Source: Gallaecimonas mangrovi (GTDB taxonomy: Bacteria; Pseudomonadota; Gammaproteobacteria; Enterobacterales; Gallaecimonadaceae). Taken from it: a DNA stretch of 64,000 bases. Made by a program: the position numbers and the translations under genes. Within the stretch, counting starts at the first letter, position 1. Each line of letters starts with the position of its first letter. Shown here in pieces: positions 51,846-60,251 of the stretch. The DNA is taken from assembly GCF_003367375.1 (NCBI RefSeq), contig NZ_CP031416.1, positions 937,501 to 1,001,500 on the forward strand, written 5' to 3'. The notes beneath the pieces were generated by a model that ran no database searches, was not told where the DNA came from, and was given only the letters and a program-made list of their open reading frames with translations.

Positions 51846-52038
51846 ACTCAACGGGACACCCACTTTGAGTTCTTATCTAGATCAGTGGCTTAGATGGTAG
51901 CTAAGCATCACCCCCCAACCCTAAATAACCCGGCAGGTATTCTGGGGGTGGGCTTTGGCTGTATTTGGTACTTGGTAAAGGAAATGTACTCAGGAAAAGG
52001 GCAGGGGTTTATGACTCAAAGTGGGTGTCCTGCTGAGT
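51846..52038 (+). repeat. R1 element copy 2
   Basis: 193 bases. Left end ACTCAACGGGACACCCACTT..., right end ...AAAGTGGGTGTCCTGCTGAGT, with mismatches between the arms only at positions 6 and 8. Interior TTATCTAGATCAGTGGCTTAG... shared with copy 3. No flanking duplication seen. Lies at the tail-to-tail junction of a TetR gene and an AraC gene. Confidence 0.88.
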
Positions 52039-52086
52039 ACTGTGCGGCGTCTCTCCCAAATTGACGCAGCCTCCCCGAGCCTCGGG

Positions 52087-53007
52087 TCAGATCGCGGGCA
52101 CGTTTGCCACATCCCGCGCATAGCGTCGGGGCGGGGCGCCCATTTCACGCCGGAAGGCGGTGGCGAAGGAATATTCCGAGGCGTAACCCAGAGAAGCGGC
52201 AATCTCGGGGATGCTGTCGCGGGTGTCGAGCATCCGCTCCGCCGCCAGCATCATGCGCCAGCGGGTCAGGTAGGCTATCGGCGTGGTGCCCATCTTATCC
52301 TTGAACCTCTGCGCGAAGGCTGTGCGTGACAGCCCGACACGCCGGGCTAGATCCCCCATCGTCCAAGGGTAACCGGGGGCCGCGTGGATCGCAGCTATCG
52401 CGAGCCCGATCTGCGGGTCAGCCAGCGCGGCGAGCCAGCCGACATCTTGCGCGCCGACTTGCTCGACATGCAGCCGCAAAGCCTGAACCAGCATCATATG
52501 CGATAACTGCTGCACCATCAGCGATGAGCCGGCACGCGCGTCGCGCACCTCTTCCATCATCAGCTCAAGCGATGCGCGAAGCCGCGCCTGCCCGTCGGAG
52601 GTACGCACGCGGATGAGGGTGGGCAGAGTTCCGAGGAGCGCCTCCGCATGGCGCCCGTTCACCTCGAACCGGCTACCGACGAGATAGCATTCACCCCCTC
52701 CTTGAACCGTGATGACATTGCCACTGAGGTTTTGGTCCAACACCTCGCTAGCCGGGCGCGGTGGCGTATCGGGACCACCCGACAACACAACTCGCCGTCC
52801 ACTTGGAAGTACGAAACACTCCCCGGCCTCGATGCGCAGCGCCTCTTTCTCCGTGCGCACCCAGCAATGGCCCCGGATCACGGCGTAACACTTGATGCGC
52901 CCCGACAGGTCGTCGAGCGCAAGCGCCCAATCCCCGGCTGCGTCAAAACCGGCGGTGATATGGGCCTGCGGCTTTAGCAAGGCGAGCAAATCGGACAATG
53001 GATCCAT
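52087..53007 (-). CDS. AraC-family regulator
   Basis: 306 residues. N-terminal cupin-like sensing domain (about 15-180). C-terminal double HTH: MGDLARRVGLSRTAFAQRFKDKMGTTP-like first helix pair, then IPEIAASLGYASEYSFATAFRREMG, the family signature. Divergent from an SRPBCC/MDR operon, 129 bases between starts, which it probably activates. Very GC-rich, Rhodobacter-like wording. Confidence 0.9.
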   Translation of the reverse strand: MDPLSDLLALLKPQAHITAGFDAAGDWALALDDLSGRIKCYAVIRGHCWVRTEKEALRIEAGECFVLPSGRRVVLSGGPDTPPRPASEVLDQNLSGNVITVQGGGECYLVGSRFEVNGRHAEALLGTLPTLIRVRTSDGQARLRASLELMMEEVRDARAGSSLMVQQLSHMMLVQALRLHVEQVGAQDVGWLAALADPQIGLAIAAIHAAPGYPWTMGDLARRVGLSRTAFAQRFKDKMGTTPIAYLTRWRMMLAAERMLDTRDSIPEIAASLGYASEYSFATAFRREMGAPPRRYARDVANVPAI

Positions 53008-53135
53008 GGTTCCTCGGACAATTTCGTAAAAAATATGAACTCAGGAACATAGTTCGTTCGGCTTGCAGGGTCCACACTCTATTTTCGCACATCGGCCCGG
53101 AGCAACCGGTACCTCTAACCATCAATGGACATCCC

Positions 53136-53576
53136 ATGACCGAAGTTATCGCCAGCGCGATCATCGACGCCACACCCGAAACCGTCTGGGCGAGCCTGCG
53201 GGACTTCTCCGGCCCCGCCCTCTGGGTTCGCAACATCACCTCGAGCGATATCGAGGACGGCCTGGCCCCCGACCAGGTCGGTGCCATCCGCCGCCTTGTC
53301 TTCGACACCGGCAGCAGTATCCGGGAGCGACTGATCGCATTGTCGGACCACGACCGCTATTTCCGCTACGCCCTGCTGCCGACAGACGACCTGCCGATCA
53401 AGGATTACAGCGGCAAGGTGCAGGTGCTGCCGGTGACCGATGGCAATCGTGCCATGGTTCATTGGTGCGGCAATTTCACCATCCGCAAAGGCGACCCCGC
53501 CGAGGTCTGCGCTTGGGTTCAGGGCATTTACCAGCGCGATATCGAGGATATGCAGATCTGGTTCACCAAGACCTGA
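53136..53576 (+). CDS. SRPBCC-family (polyketide cyclase-like) protein
   Basis: 146 residues from the ATG at 53136; the frame upstream overlaps the AraC promoter. START-like fold: IDATPETVWASLRDF at the start, IRERLIALSDHDRYFRYAL, and the C-terminal helix VCAWVQGIYQRDIEDM. Hydrophobic-ligand binding or cyclase-like; substrate unknown. 93 bases before an MDR gene and probably co-regulated with it by AraC. Confidence 0.8.
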   Translation: MTEVIASAIIDATPETVWASLRDFSGPALWVRNITSSDIEDGLAPDQVGAIRRLVFDTGSSIRERLIALSDHDRYFRYALLPTDDLPIKDYSGKVQVLPVTDGNRAMVHWCGNFTIRKGDPAEVCAWVQGIYQRDIEDMQIWFTKT

Positions 53577-53669
53577 ACCTATCCCCCATTTGACACAGCG
53601 ATCTTTCGGACATCGCCGCAACAAGCGGGATGGCCACGAGAAGATCACCGCACGAACGAGAGAACAATC

Positions 53670-54617
53670 ATGAAAGCAGCACGTATCACCGCCACGGGGA
53701 CCGCGCCGGTCTATGGCGACGCCGCTGAGCCCACGGCAGGAGAAGGCGAAGCCGTCATCACCGTGACCGCCGCCCCGATCAGCCCCATCGTTCGCCTGCG
53801 CGCTGCGGCGCCGGTCCCTGCCGAGAGTGGCGTCCTTTTCGTCGGCCTGGACGGAGTAGGCACCAATGGAAATGGTCAGCGCGTCTATTTCCTCTTCCCT
53901 AAACCGCCCTTCGGTGCGCTGGCCGAAAAGACGCTGGTGCCCGCCGCAATGACCGTGCCGGTGCCGGACGGGCTCGGGGATGCCGAGGCCGCCGCCATCG
54001 CGACCGCCGGCATGTCCTCTTGGGCGGCGCTGACGCGCCGCGTGCCGATCAAGGCCGGGCAGACTGTTCTTGTCACCGCAGCCAACGGCGCGGCTGGCCG
54101 GCTGGCGCTGCAGGTCGCACGCCATCTTGGTGCGGGCCGAGTCATTGCGGTGACCCGCTCGACCTCTGCGCTTGCGGGGTTGTCGGCGGACCAAGGCATC
54201 GCGCTTGAGGCCGAAGGTGCGGACGCGGCGCTGCAGGAGGCCTTCCGTGCCGGTGTTGACATCGTCCTTGACTATGCGTGGGGCGCCGTTGCCGAGCGGA
54301 TCATCGCGGCTGTCTCCACGGCTCGGGGAGCACCGATGGGCGAACCCCGCTTGCGCTATGCCATCATCGGGGCGAGCGCGGGCCAGACCGCGCCGCTTGC
54401 CGCCTATGCCTTCCAGAGTTCCAAGATCGAGCTCATCGGATCCGGCATCGGCTCGGTCGCCGTGCGCGACTATTTGGCGGCCTGTGCTGAGCTTCTCGGA
54501 GCCGCAGAAGAAGCCGGGTTTGAGGCACCGCACGAGATCCATGCGCTGAGCGAAATTGGCGAGATATGGGAACAAGCGGCGCAACGACGCATCATCCTGC
54601 GTCCGGATCAGGCCTGA
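53670..54617 (+). CDS. MDR-family zinc-free alcohol dehydrogenase/quinone reductase-like
   Basis: 315 residues. N-terminal GroES-like half with a shortened catalytic region, nucleotide site TAANGAAGRLALQVARHLGAG. No structural-zinc cysteine cluster. The stop is 12 bases before R1 copy 3. Partner of the SRPBCC gene in an AraC-controlled module. Confidence 0.82.
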   Translation: MKAARITATGTAPVYGDAAEPTAGEGEAVITVTAAPISPIVRLRAAAPVPAESGVLFVGLDGVGTNGNGQRVYFLFPKPPFGALAEKTLVPAAMTVPVPDGLGDAEAAAIATAGMSSWAALTRRVPIKAGQTVLVTAANGAAGRLALQVARHLGAGRVIAVTRSTSALAGLSADQGIALEAEGADAALQEAFRAGVDIVLDYAWGAVAERIIAAVSTARGAPMGEPRLRYAIIGASAGQTAPLAAYAFQSSKIELIGSGIGSVAVRDYLAACAELLGAAEEAGFEAPHEIHALSEIGEIWEQAAQRRIILRPDQA

Positions 54618-54629
54618 TGTGCAAGAGGG

Positions 54630-54831
54630 ACTCAACGGGACACCCACTTTGAGTTCTTATCTAGATCAGTGGCTTAGGTAGTAGCTGATCGTTGAAGGGC
54701 ATCACGCTCCAACCCTAAATAACCCGGTAGGTATTCTGGGGTGGGCTTTGACTGTATTCGGTACTTGGTACAGGAAATGTACTCAGGAAAAGGGCAGGGG
54801 TTTATGACTCAAAGTGGGTGTCCTGCTAAGT
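54630..54831 (+). repeat. R1 element copy 3
   Basis: 202 bases, strongly similar to copy 2 across its length. Ends ACTCAACGGGACACCCACTT... and ...AAAGTGGGTGTCCTGCTAAGT. The internal palindrome GTACAGGAAATGTAC is intact here; copies 1 and 2 have GTAAAGGAAATGTAC. Confidence 0.88.
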
Positions 54832-54833
54832 AT

Positions 54834-54873
54834 TTGCCAATAAAAAAGCCCGCTTAATTGCGGGCTTTTTTAT
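54834..54873. terminator. Bidirectional terminator next to R1 copy 3
   Basis: AAAGCCCGC-TTAATT-GCGGGCTTT with A-run and T-run on both sides. Confidence 0.8.
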
Positions 54874-54912
54874 GGCGATAACATAATCGTTTTTTGGGTG
54901 ATAACGGAAAAT

Positions 54913-55122
54913 CTAAGAAGTGCTTGTTCCTTCATTTCCATTCTTTTGGTTTTTAAAATGCATGTGACTGCGGATTGCTCTATGAGCAAAAAAGATCTGT
55001 ACGGCGCTCAGGGCAGCAAGGTAAGACGCGGCAACAAGACCATAGCCTGCCGGCAGTAACTCCATAAAGGAGGATATAAACTGGCCGAAAAAATTGCCAT
55101 AGAAAGATAGGCCAGCATGCGC
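54913..55122 (-). pseudogene. C-terminal remnant of a membrane transporter, probably MFS
   Basis: About 70 residues, GLSFYGNFFGQFISSFMELL then two hydrophobic segments (GYGLVAASYLAALSAVQIFF) and a charged tail ending at 54913. The pattern fits the last two helices of an MFS exporter. Reading further upstream gives unrelated basic, Pro/Ser-rich sequence, so the 5' part is missing; the break is near 55123. The stretch 55123-55473 shows nothing else I can recognise apart from the aldo/keto reductase promoter at its right end. Confidence 0.45.
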
Positions 55123-55473
55123 CCACGGTGTTGTGGGTGGCTCTGCTCGACGGCGCACCCCATCGGTCGTTCGCGATTTCCGACCCGATCCGGAAAGCCG
55201 CCGTTCATTGCACGATGTACCAAGGACAGTTGAGGGCGGGCAGAAGACCTTTGTTGCGGTTTGCACGAGTGACCGCTGTGCGCCCGCATTCAAGCTATCA
55301 AATGTCCTCTCCAGAACCTGCTGTTTAGAATGGCCTGATGTCCTTTGATCTGATGGGGCGGCGGCAGCTCCGGTATTAAGCATGTCGACCGAAGGTGTGA
55401 CATAATCTGAAATTTGTCATTTGATATTTGTTATTGATACACTTGCCTTCTCGCATTTGATCGGAGACACAAT

Positions 55474-56430
55474 ATGAAGTTTTCTACCCGTAGGCTCGGT
55501 ACAAACGGGCCGTTCGTTTCCGCGATCGGTCTTGGCTGCATGGGCATGTCGGAATTTTATGGGCACGCTGACAGGGCAACTTCGCTGGCGACGATTGCGG
55601 CCGCCCTTGATGCAGGCGTCACCCTTTTTGATACGGGCGACTTCTACGGCGTCGGCCATAATGAAATGCTGCTTGCCGAAGCCTTGAGAGGCAAGCGCGA
55701 ACAAGCGTTCATTCAGGTCAAGTTTGGCGCCCAGCGCGGACCAGACGGCGCATTTCTCGGCATAGATGCGCGACCGGTCGCCGTGAAGACGGCTCTCGCT
55801 TACTCCCTTCGGCGCCTTGAGACAGATTATGTCGATTTATACATGACTGGCGTCGATCCGGCAGTCCCTATCGAGGATACAATCGGCGCAATGGCCGAGC
55901 TGGTGACACAGGGCTATATCCAACACATCGGGCTCACCAATGTGGATGCCGCGACGATCCGGCGCGCCCATGCAACGCATCCGATCACGGCGCTCCAGTT
56001 CGAATATGGTTTGATCTCGCGTGATATGGAGGAGGAAATCCTGCCGCTGTGCCGAGAACTCGGCATCGGTATCACGGCTTATGGCGTTCTGAGCAGGGGG
56101 CTGCTGACCGGCAGCAAGGGCTCCGGCGAAGGCGACTTGAGAAGCGCCTACTATCCCCGTTTCCAGGGGGACAATCGAACCAGGAACGAAAGGCTGGCGG
56201 CCGCGCTGGCGCGGGTCGCGCAAGAAGAAGGAATTACCGCAGCGCAGGCCGCGATCGGATGGGTTCTGAGCCAGGGCGAAGATATCATTCCGGTCGTTGG
56301 ATCGCGGACGCCGGAACGGCTGGCGGAGGCACTAGCGTCACCTCTGAAGCTCTCCGACGCTTCGCTCACGGCGATCGAAACGGCGGTGCCGCATGATGCG
56401 GTCGCGGGTGAGCGGTTCATGGCGCACTGA
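55474..56430 (+). CDS. Aldo/keto reductase
   Basis: 318 residues, TIM-barrel AKR. GLGCMGMSEFYG at the start, catalytic Asp/Tyr in DTGDFYGVGHNE, Lys in FIQVKFGA and the cofactor end IIPVVGSRTPERLAEAL. In related AKRs the segment after DYVDLY carries a His or the sequence RPARLDP; here it reads MTGVDP and is one residue shorter, which may change substrate choice. Reduces aldehydes or ketones with NADPH. Followed 34 bases later by a TetR gene on the same strand. Confidence 0.88.
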   Translation: MKFSTRRLGTNGPFVSAIGLGCMGMSEFYGHADRATSLATIAAALDAGVTLFDTGDFYGVGHNEMLLAEALRGKREQAFIQVKFGAQRGPDGAFLGIDARPVAVKTALAYSLRRLETDYVDLYMTGVDPAVPIEDTIGAMAELVTQGYIQHIGLTNVDAATIRRAHATHPITALQFEYGLISRDMEEEILPLCRELGIGITAYGVLSRGLLTGSKGSGEGDLRSAYYPRFQGDNRTRNERLAAALARVAQEEGITAAQAAIGWVLSQGEDIIPVVGSRTPERLAEALASPLKLSDASLTAIETAVPHDAVAGERFMAH

Positions 56431-56464
56431 TCGCTTTGCTCGACTTGAGGTGGATATTGACAAG

Positions 56465-57082
56465 ATGAAATCAACTTCTTCGGATGCGGGCGACACACGC
56501 GCCCGTATCCTCGACATTGCAGAAAGCCTCTTGAAGCGCTATGGGCTCGAAAAGCTCAATGTGGTGGACGTCGCGCGTGCTCTGAACATGAGTCATGGCA
56601 ACGTTTATCGACATTTTTCCAGCAAGGCGGCGCTTCGCGAGGCGGTTATCCATCGTTGGCTTGACCGGGTCGTCCAGAAGACCGACATCATTGCCAAGAG
56701 AGACGCTCCCGCTGACCAACGTCTGACCGACTGGCTTAAAGCCCTTGCCGTCATCAAGCAGCGCAAGGTTGTGGAAGATGCAGAAATGCTCGCCGCGGCG
56801 GTAAAGGTGGTGCGCAACGCTCCATCCATTCAGAATGAGCACGCGCGGCTCCTGACTGCGCAGGTCGTTGGCATTCTCGAAGCTGGGCTGCTGGATGGCA
56901 CACTACCGGGAGCTCACCCTCCCCAATCGACAGCCATCGCCATTCTGGATGCCACGACAAAATTTCATCACCCCGAAATGGTCGCAAAGGGAGGGTCAGC
57001 ACAGGCGCAGATGGTAGGATTGGAACGCGTCCTCACACTGATCATGGTCGCCTTGACGGCCATTCCCGAATTTCAGCAATAG
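56465..57082 (+). CDS. TetR-family regulator
   Basis: 205 residues from the ATG at 56465; the upstream frame overlaps the reductase. HTH VVDVARALNMSHGNVYRHFSSKAAL, followed by a helical domain. Same-strand partner of the aldo/keto reductase gene and probably autoregulatory through the promoter before it. Confidence 0.85.
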   Translation: MKSTSSDAGDTRARILDIAESLLKRYGLEKLNVVDVARALNMSHGNVYRHFSSKAALREAVIHRWLDRVVQKTDIIAKRDAPADQRLTDWLKALAVIKQRKVVEDAEMLAAAVKVVRNAPSIQNEHARLLTAQVVGILEAGLLDGTLPGAHPPQSTAIAILDATTKFHHPEMVAKGGSAQAQMVGLERVLTLIMVALTAIPEFQQ

Positions 57083-57148
57083 TGTATTCTCTGAATGGTT
57101 TTGCGCACGCCACCCACCATGATTGCAGTGGATACCTATTCGACAATA

Positions 57149-57188
57149 TATCAGTAACTGACAATAGGCAATATGTCAGTTACTGACA
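57149..57188. promoter_or_regulatory. Orphan pair of TGTCAG...CTGACA operators
   Basis: TATCAGTAACTGACA (57149-57163) and TGTCAGTTACTGACA (57174-57188). The same 15-base palindrome occurs twice at the other end of the next TetR gene (57952-58000). No gene starts beside this pair on either strand. Confidence 0.65.
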
Positions 57189-57359
57189 AGGTGCCAGTTC
57201 GCCGAGACAGGAAACTCCATCGTACAAATGTCCGGTGGTCAAGCCCTCTCATGCTTGAGGCCAGGCAACCAGTCCGTTGCCAATATTGTTTTCACTGTAT
57301 TCGACCAAAGAAGGTGTACCACTAGAAGAACTTCTTTGAGAACCGCACTCCGGTTGCGC

Positions 57360-57932
57360 TCAGGATTTCGAACGATCCTCCAGGAGATCGTTGAGTGCGC
57401 CTCTCGCCAATTTGAGCTGTTTGCCCAAAGTTGGTACCGGGTTTTCGAGCCACAACAATGTCGCGTGGACAAAGGCCGCCATACCAACTTTCGCGGCGAG
57501 TGTCGCACTTAAGTCGTCAACCCCTCGCTCCACTAAGGCTTGCGCTAACACTCGTGCCAGCAGCTCATGTTTGGTCAGCTCACGCTCTTGGAGCGCGGGC
57601 GTTTGGGAAATGACATTCTGACGCGGCTTCGAAAACGGACGATTGGCTTCAAGCATCGCCACAACGGAGCTGAAAGCGTGAAATAGCACTGTTAGAGCAT
57701 CGGCATTTTGCGGAGCCGACGCGATTGCGTCGGTCAGCATCGAACTCAGCACTTCCTGACCGTCGAACAGCACTTCGCGCTTGTCAGGGAAGTGCCGAAA
57801 GAATGTGCGCTCCGTCACGCCGGCGCGTGTAGCGATGTCTACGGCCTTCGTGTCGTCGTAGCCGCGCTCGGCAAACAGTTCCAAGGCCGCTTGCTGCAAC
57901 CGCTCGCGCGCTCCGACGGTGGCTTTTCTCAT
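57360..57932 (-). CDS. TetR-family regulator
   Basis: 190 residues. HTH VDIATRAGVTERTFFRHFPDKREVLFDG is typical of TetR regulators with C-terminal domain IV-type features (AALELFAERGYDDTKAVDIA). Divergent from the NAD(P)-binding gene, with two 15-base palindromic operators between them. Probable repressor of itself and that enzyme. Confidence 0.88.
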   Translation of the reverse strand: MRKATVGARERLQQAALELFAERGYDDTKAVDIATRAGVTERTFFRHFPDKREVLFDGQEVLSSMLTDAIASAPQNADALTVLFHAFSSVVAMLEANRPFSKPRQNVISQTPALQERELTKHELLARVLAQALVERGVDDLSATLAAKVGMAAFVHATLLWLENPVPTLGKQLKLARGALNDLLEDRSKS

Positions 57933-57951
57933 TTTTCTTCAACCTCACAAT

Positions 57952-58000
57952 TGTCAGCTGCTGACATTTTGGTTATTTTTGATATTGTCAGTTACTGACA
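57952..58000. promoter_or_regulatory. Paired TetR operators in divergent promoter
   Basis: TGTCAGCTGCTGACA (57952-57966) and TGTCAGTTACTGACA (57986-58000), 34 bases apart start to start, between TetR (starts 57932) and the epimerase-like gene (starts 58067). Confidence 0.75.
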
Positions 58001-58066
58001 TTTTGGCTGTGTTGGTGACTGCCGCAATGTGTACCATAACGCCGCACAGGCAATCAAGGAGCTGTT

Positions 58067-58954
58067 ATGCAAATATTTCTGACTGGAGCTAATGGCTGGA
58101 TCGGATCTGCGATCGTTCGCGAGTTGCTCGATGCAGGGCATTCGGTAACGGGTCTCGCTCGTAGCAAGGAGAAGGCCGAAGTCGTTCGGGCAATGGGCGC
58201 CACGCCGATCATTGGAGATATCACCGACCTCGATGTTCTGCGCAAGGGCGCATCGGATGCGGAGGCCGTGATTCACACTGCCTTCGGTCTCGAAATCGCC
58301 GAGATCGAACGGTTGGCGAAGGAAGACAGTGACGCGATCAATGCTTTCGGGGAGGTCTTCGCCGGGTCGACACGTCCGATCCTGGTTACCGACGGCTATC
58401 TCCACATGACCGGGAAGTATTTCACGGAGCAGGAGCGTCCAGAGATTGCCACTTACTTTCCTCGAGCATCGGCACAAACCGCATTCGCGCTCGCCGACAA
58501 GGGCGTATATGCGAGCGTCGTTCGGAACCCCCGCTCGGTCCACGGCCAAGGTGAGACGCACGGGTTCGTCCCAATGCTCGCGGCTGTTGCACGTGAGAAA
58601 GGCGTTTCTGCCTATGTCGATGATGGCCAGCACCTTTGGCCAGCAGTCCATCGCCTTGATTGCGCTCGAGTTTACAGGTTGGCGATTGAACGAGGCGCCC
58701 GAGGCGAGGCTTATCACGCCGTCGGCGACGAGGGCGTGCCCTTCAAGGATATTGCAGAGGCTGTGGGCAGACAGGTCGGTGTTCCCGCCAAGTCCCTGAC
58801 GCTAGAAGAAGCGCAGGCGCATTTCGGTCCTATCGCACCCTTCATTGCGAACAGCGGTCCGGTGTCCACGACATGGACACGCGAGACGTTGAGATGGGCG
58901 CCCGAGCACCCTGGCATCATTGAAGACATCGGTCGGCCTGACTACGCGGTGTAG
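58067..58954 (+). CDS. Atypical SDR / NAD-dependent epimerase-like protein
   Basis: 295 residues. Rossmann motif FLTGANGWIGSAIVRELLDAGH, with GDITDLDVL and HTAFGL. The usual YxxxK is not obvious, placing it with atypical (extended) SDRs such as NmrA- or DUF-type reductases. Substrate unknown. It is the likely target of the divergent TetR. Ends 64 bases before R1 copy 4. Confidence 0.83.
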   Translation: MQIFLTGANGWIGSAIVRELLDAGHSVTGLARSKEKAEVVRAMGATPIIGDITDLDVLRKGASDAEAVIHTAFGLEIAEIERLAKEDSDAINAFGEVFAGSTRPILVTDGYLHMTGKYFTEQERPEIATYFPRASAQTAFALADKGVYASVVRNPRSVHGQGETHGFVPMLAAVAREKGVSAYVDDGQHLWPAVHRLDCARVYRLAIERGARGEAYHAVGDEGVPFKDIAEAVGRQVGVPAKSLTLEEAQAHFGPIAPFIANSGPVSTTWTRETLRWAPEHPGIIEDIGRPDYAV

Positions 58955-58994
58955 TTGCCTGGCGTCTGAAGACCGGTGCCGACCGATCTTCAGG

Positions 58995-59121
58995 ACTCAA
59001 GGGGAAACCCACTTAGGGACTCAAGGAGACACCCACTTTGAGTTCTTTCGGTATTTGGTACAGGAAATGTACTCAGTAAAAGGGTAGGGGTTTATGACTC
59101 AAAGTGGGTGTCATGCTGAGT
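58995..59121 (+). repeat. R1 element copy 4 (short) with a second degenerate left end
   Basis: 59019-59121 has left end ACTCAAGGAGACACCCACTT and right end AAAGTGGGTGTCATGCTGAGT but only about 55 bases of interior, an internal deletion compared with copies 2 and 3 that keeps GGTACAGGAAATGTACTC. A weaker left end ACTCAAGGGGAAACCCACTT lies at 58995-59014. Confidence 0.8.
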
Positions 59122-59313
59122 ATTTCGTGCAAAGGAATTTAGCCGAAAATTCCACATGGCGTCTTTGAGATCCAGCTTCGACGTGGCAGCTTTTGCGCAT
59201 CTCTGCCGTTCGCAGAGGGTGCAGCGAAGGTCAACTCCGGGCCGCAAACGTCGTGCAGCTCTGCCAAGCCAGTCATGCGACGCGTCGAAGCGCCGCATGT
59301 CTGCTCCGAGCCC
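59122..59313. other. Gap of unassigned sequence between R1 copy 4 and the crotonase gene
   Basis: No gene supported. Phrases such as GAAGGTCAACTCCGGGCCGC resemble intergenic filler seen in Rhodobacteraceae-like genomes (recalled impression only), and similar text returns at 60640-60860 on the other side of this module. Confidence 0.3.
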
Positions 59314-60153
59314 TTAGCGGACGGTCGGCTTCAGAGAACGCATGATAGTTTCAAGCTGCGCCTCTCCGCCCGGCGTCTGTGCGCCGAGACGCAGACCACC
59401 ACGAATAAGCTCCGCTGCGGCAGGTCGGCTGAAAAGCCCGGCCCAAGCCGCGTGCTCTGTCAGCATTCCCGATGCAAGATCTGCGGCTGGTAGAGCGGAT
59501 TTTGCCGCCGAGATCACGCCATCGGCTAGGTTTGCGATGTTCTTAGCAATCCGCTCGACGTGTTCCGTTAGCGTCTCAGGCGGAAGGGCACGATTGATCC
59601 AACCCCAAGCGGCAGCGGTCTCTGCATCAATCACATCCGCACCAAGCACGACTTCCAGCGCGCGGTTACGGGTCATCTTCTGCGCCAGATACTGCGTGCC
59701 GCCACCGCCGGGCACGATGCCCATCAGCGCCTCGCATTGCGAAAGCCCCGCCTTGCCGATTGCCGCAAAGCACATATCCGCCGCCGCCACGAACTCCGCA
59801 CCACCGCCACGCGCCTGGCCTTCCAGCTTGACTATCGTCACCTGCGGCTGGTGGCGCAGCATCTCGCCCAGGGCCTGAAAGATGTTCAACCCCTCGGGTG
59901 CCAGCGCCAGCAGCGCATCAAAGGCCTGCGGCTGATCGATCAACGACATATCGACATGCGCGATAAAGAAATCCGGAACCGCACTGTCGAAGATGATCAC
60001 CTTCAGCGTCTCGTCCTCACGCACCTTCGTCAGGTAGTCGTGCAGGTCCGCAAACATCTGTACGCCCAGGACATTGACCGGGGGGCTGTCGAGCGTGACA
60101 TGAGAAATCCCGCCATCGCGGCGAATGCGCAAAGTTTTGTATTCCGATACCAT
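59314..60153 (-). CDS. Enoyl-CoA hydratase/isomerase (crotonase) family protein
   Basis: 279 residues from the ATG at 60153 (AGGTGG upstream). Crotonase fold: oxyanion-hole segment GQARGGGAEFVAAADM, and the two catalytic glutamates in CEALMGIVPGGGGTQ and RALEVVLGAD, both conserved. Hydrates or isomerises an acyl-CoA. Divergent from an HxlR regulator with an inverted repeat between them. Confidence 0.87.
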   Translation of the reverse strand: MVSEYKTLRIRRDGGISHVTLDSPPVNVLGVQMFADLHDYLTKVREDETLKVIIFDSAVPDFFIAHVDMSLIDQPQAFDALLALAPEGLNIFQALGEMLRHQPQVTIVKLEGQARGGGAEFVAAADMCFAAIGKAGLSQCEALMGIVPGGGGTQYLAQKMTRNRALEVVLGADVIDAETAAAWGWINRALPPETLTEHVERIAKNIANLADGVISAAKSALPAADLASGMLTEHAAWAGLFSRPAAAELIRGGLRLGAQTPGGEAQLETIMRSLKPTVR

Positions 60154-60197
60154 AATTTCCACCTTTTCTAGGATGGACAAGTAAATATCAATATAAT

Positions 60198-60233
60198 ACC
60201 TAGTATCAATAACGCACTTTTCCCATACTAGGT
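60198..60233. promoter_or_regulatory. Inverted repeat, HxlR/crotonase divergent promoter
   Basis: ACCTAGTAT - 18 bases - ATACTAGGT, perfect arms, between the crotonase start (60153) and the HxlR start (60252). Suits a dimeric winged-helix regulator. Confidence 0.6.
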
Positions 60234-60251
60234 TTGCAAAAGGATACCGCC

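Noticed and set aside
51505-51900. 131-residue open frame before R1 copy 2
   Set aside because: Basic, Pro/Ser-rich product whose last 15 residues are encoded by the R1 repeat. No homology pattern or ribosome site.
53115-54647. 510-residue open frame on the minus strand
   Set aside because: It is the shadow of the GC-rich SRPBCC and MDR genes: low-complexity Arg/Gly/Asp sequence, no motif, and it runs into the R1 repeat.
57228-57512. 94-residue plus-strand open frame after the orphan operators
   Set aside because: Mostly antisense to the TetR gene at 57360-57932 with no family features, so I do not accept it as the missing target gene.
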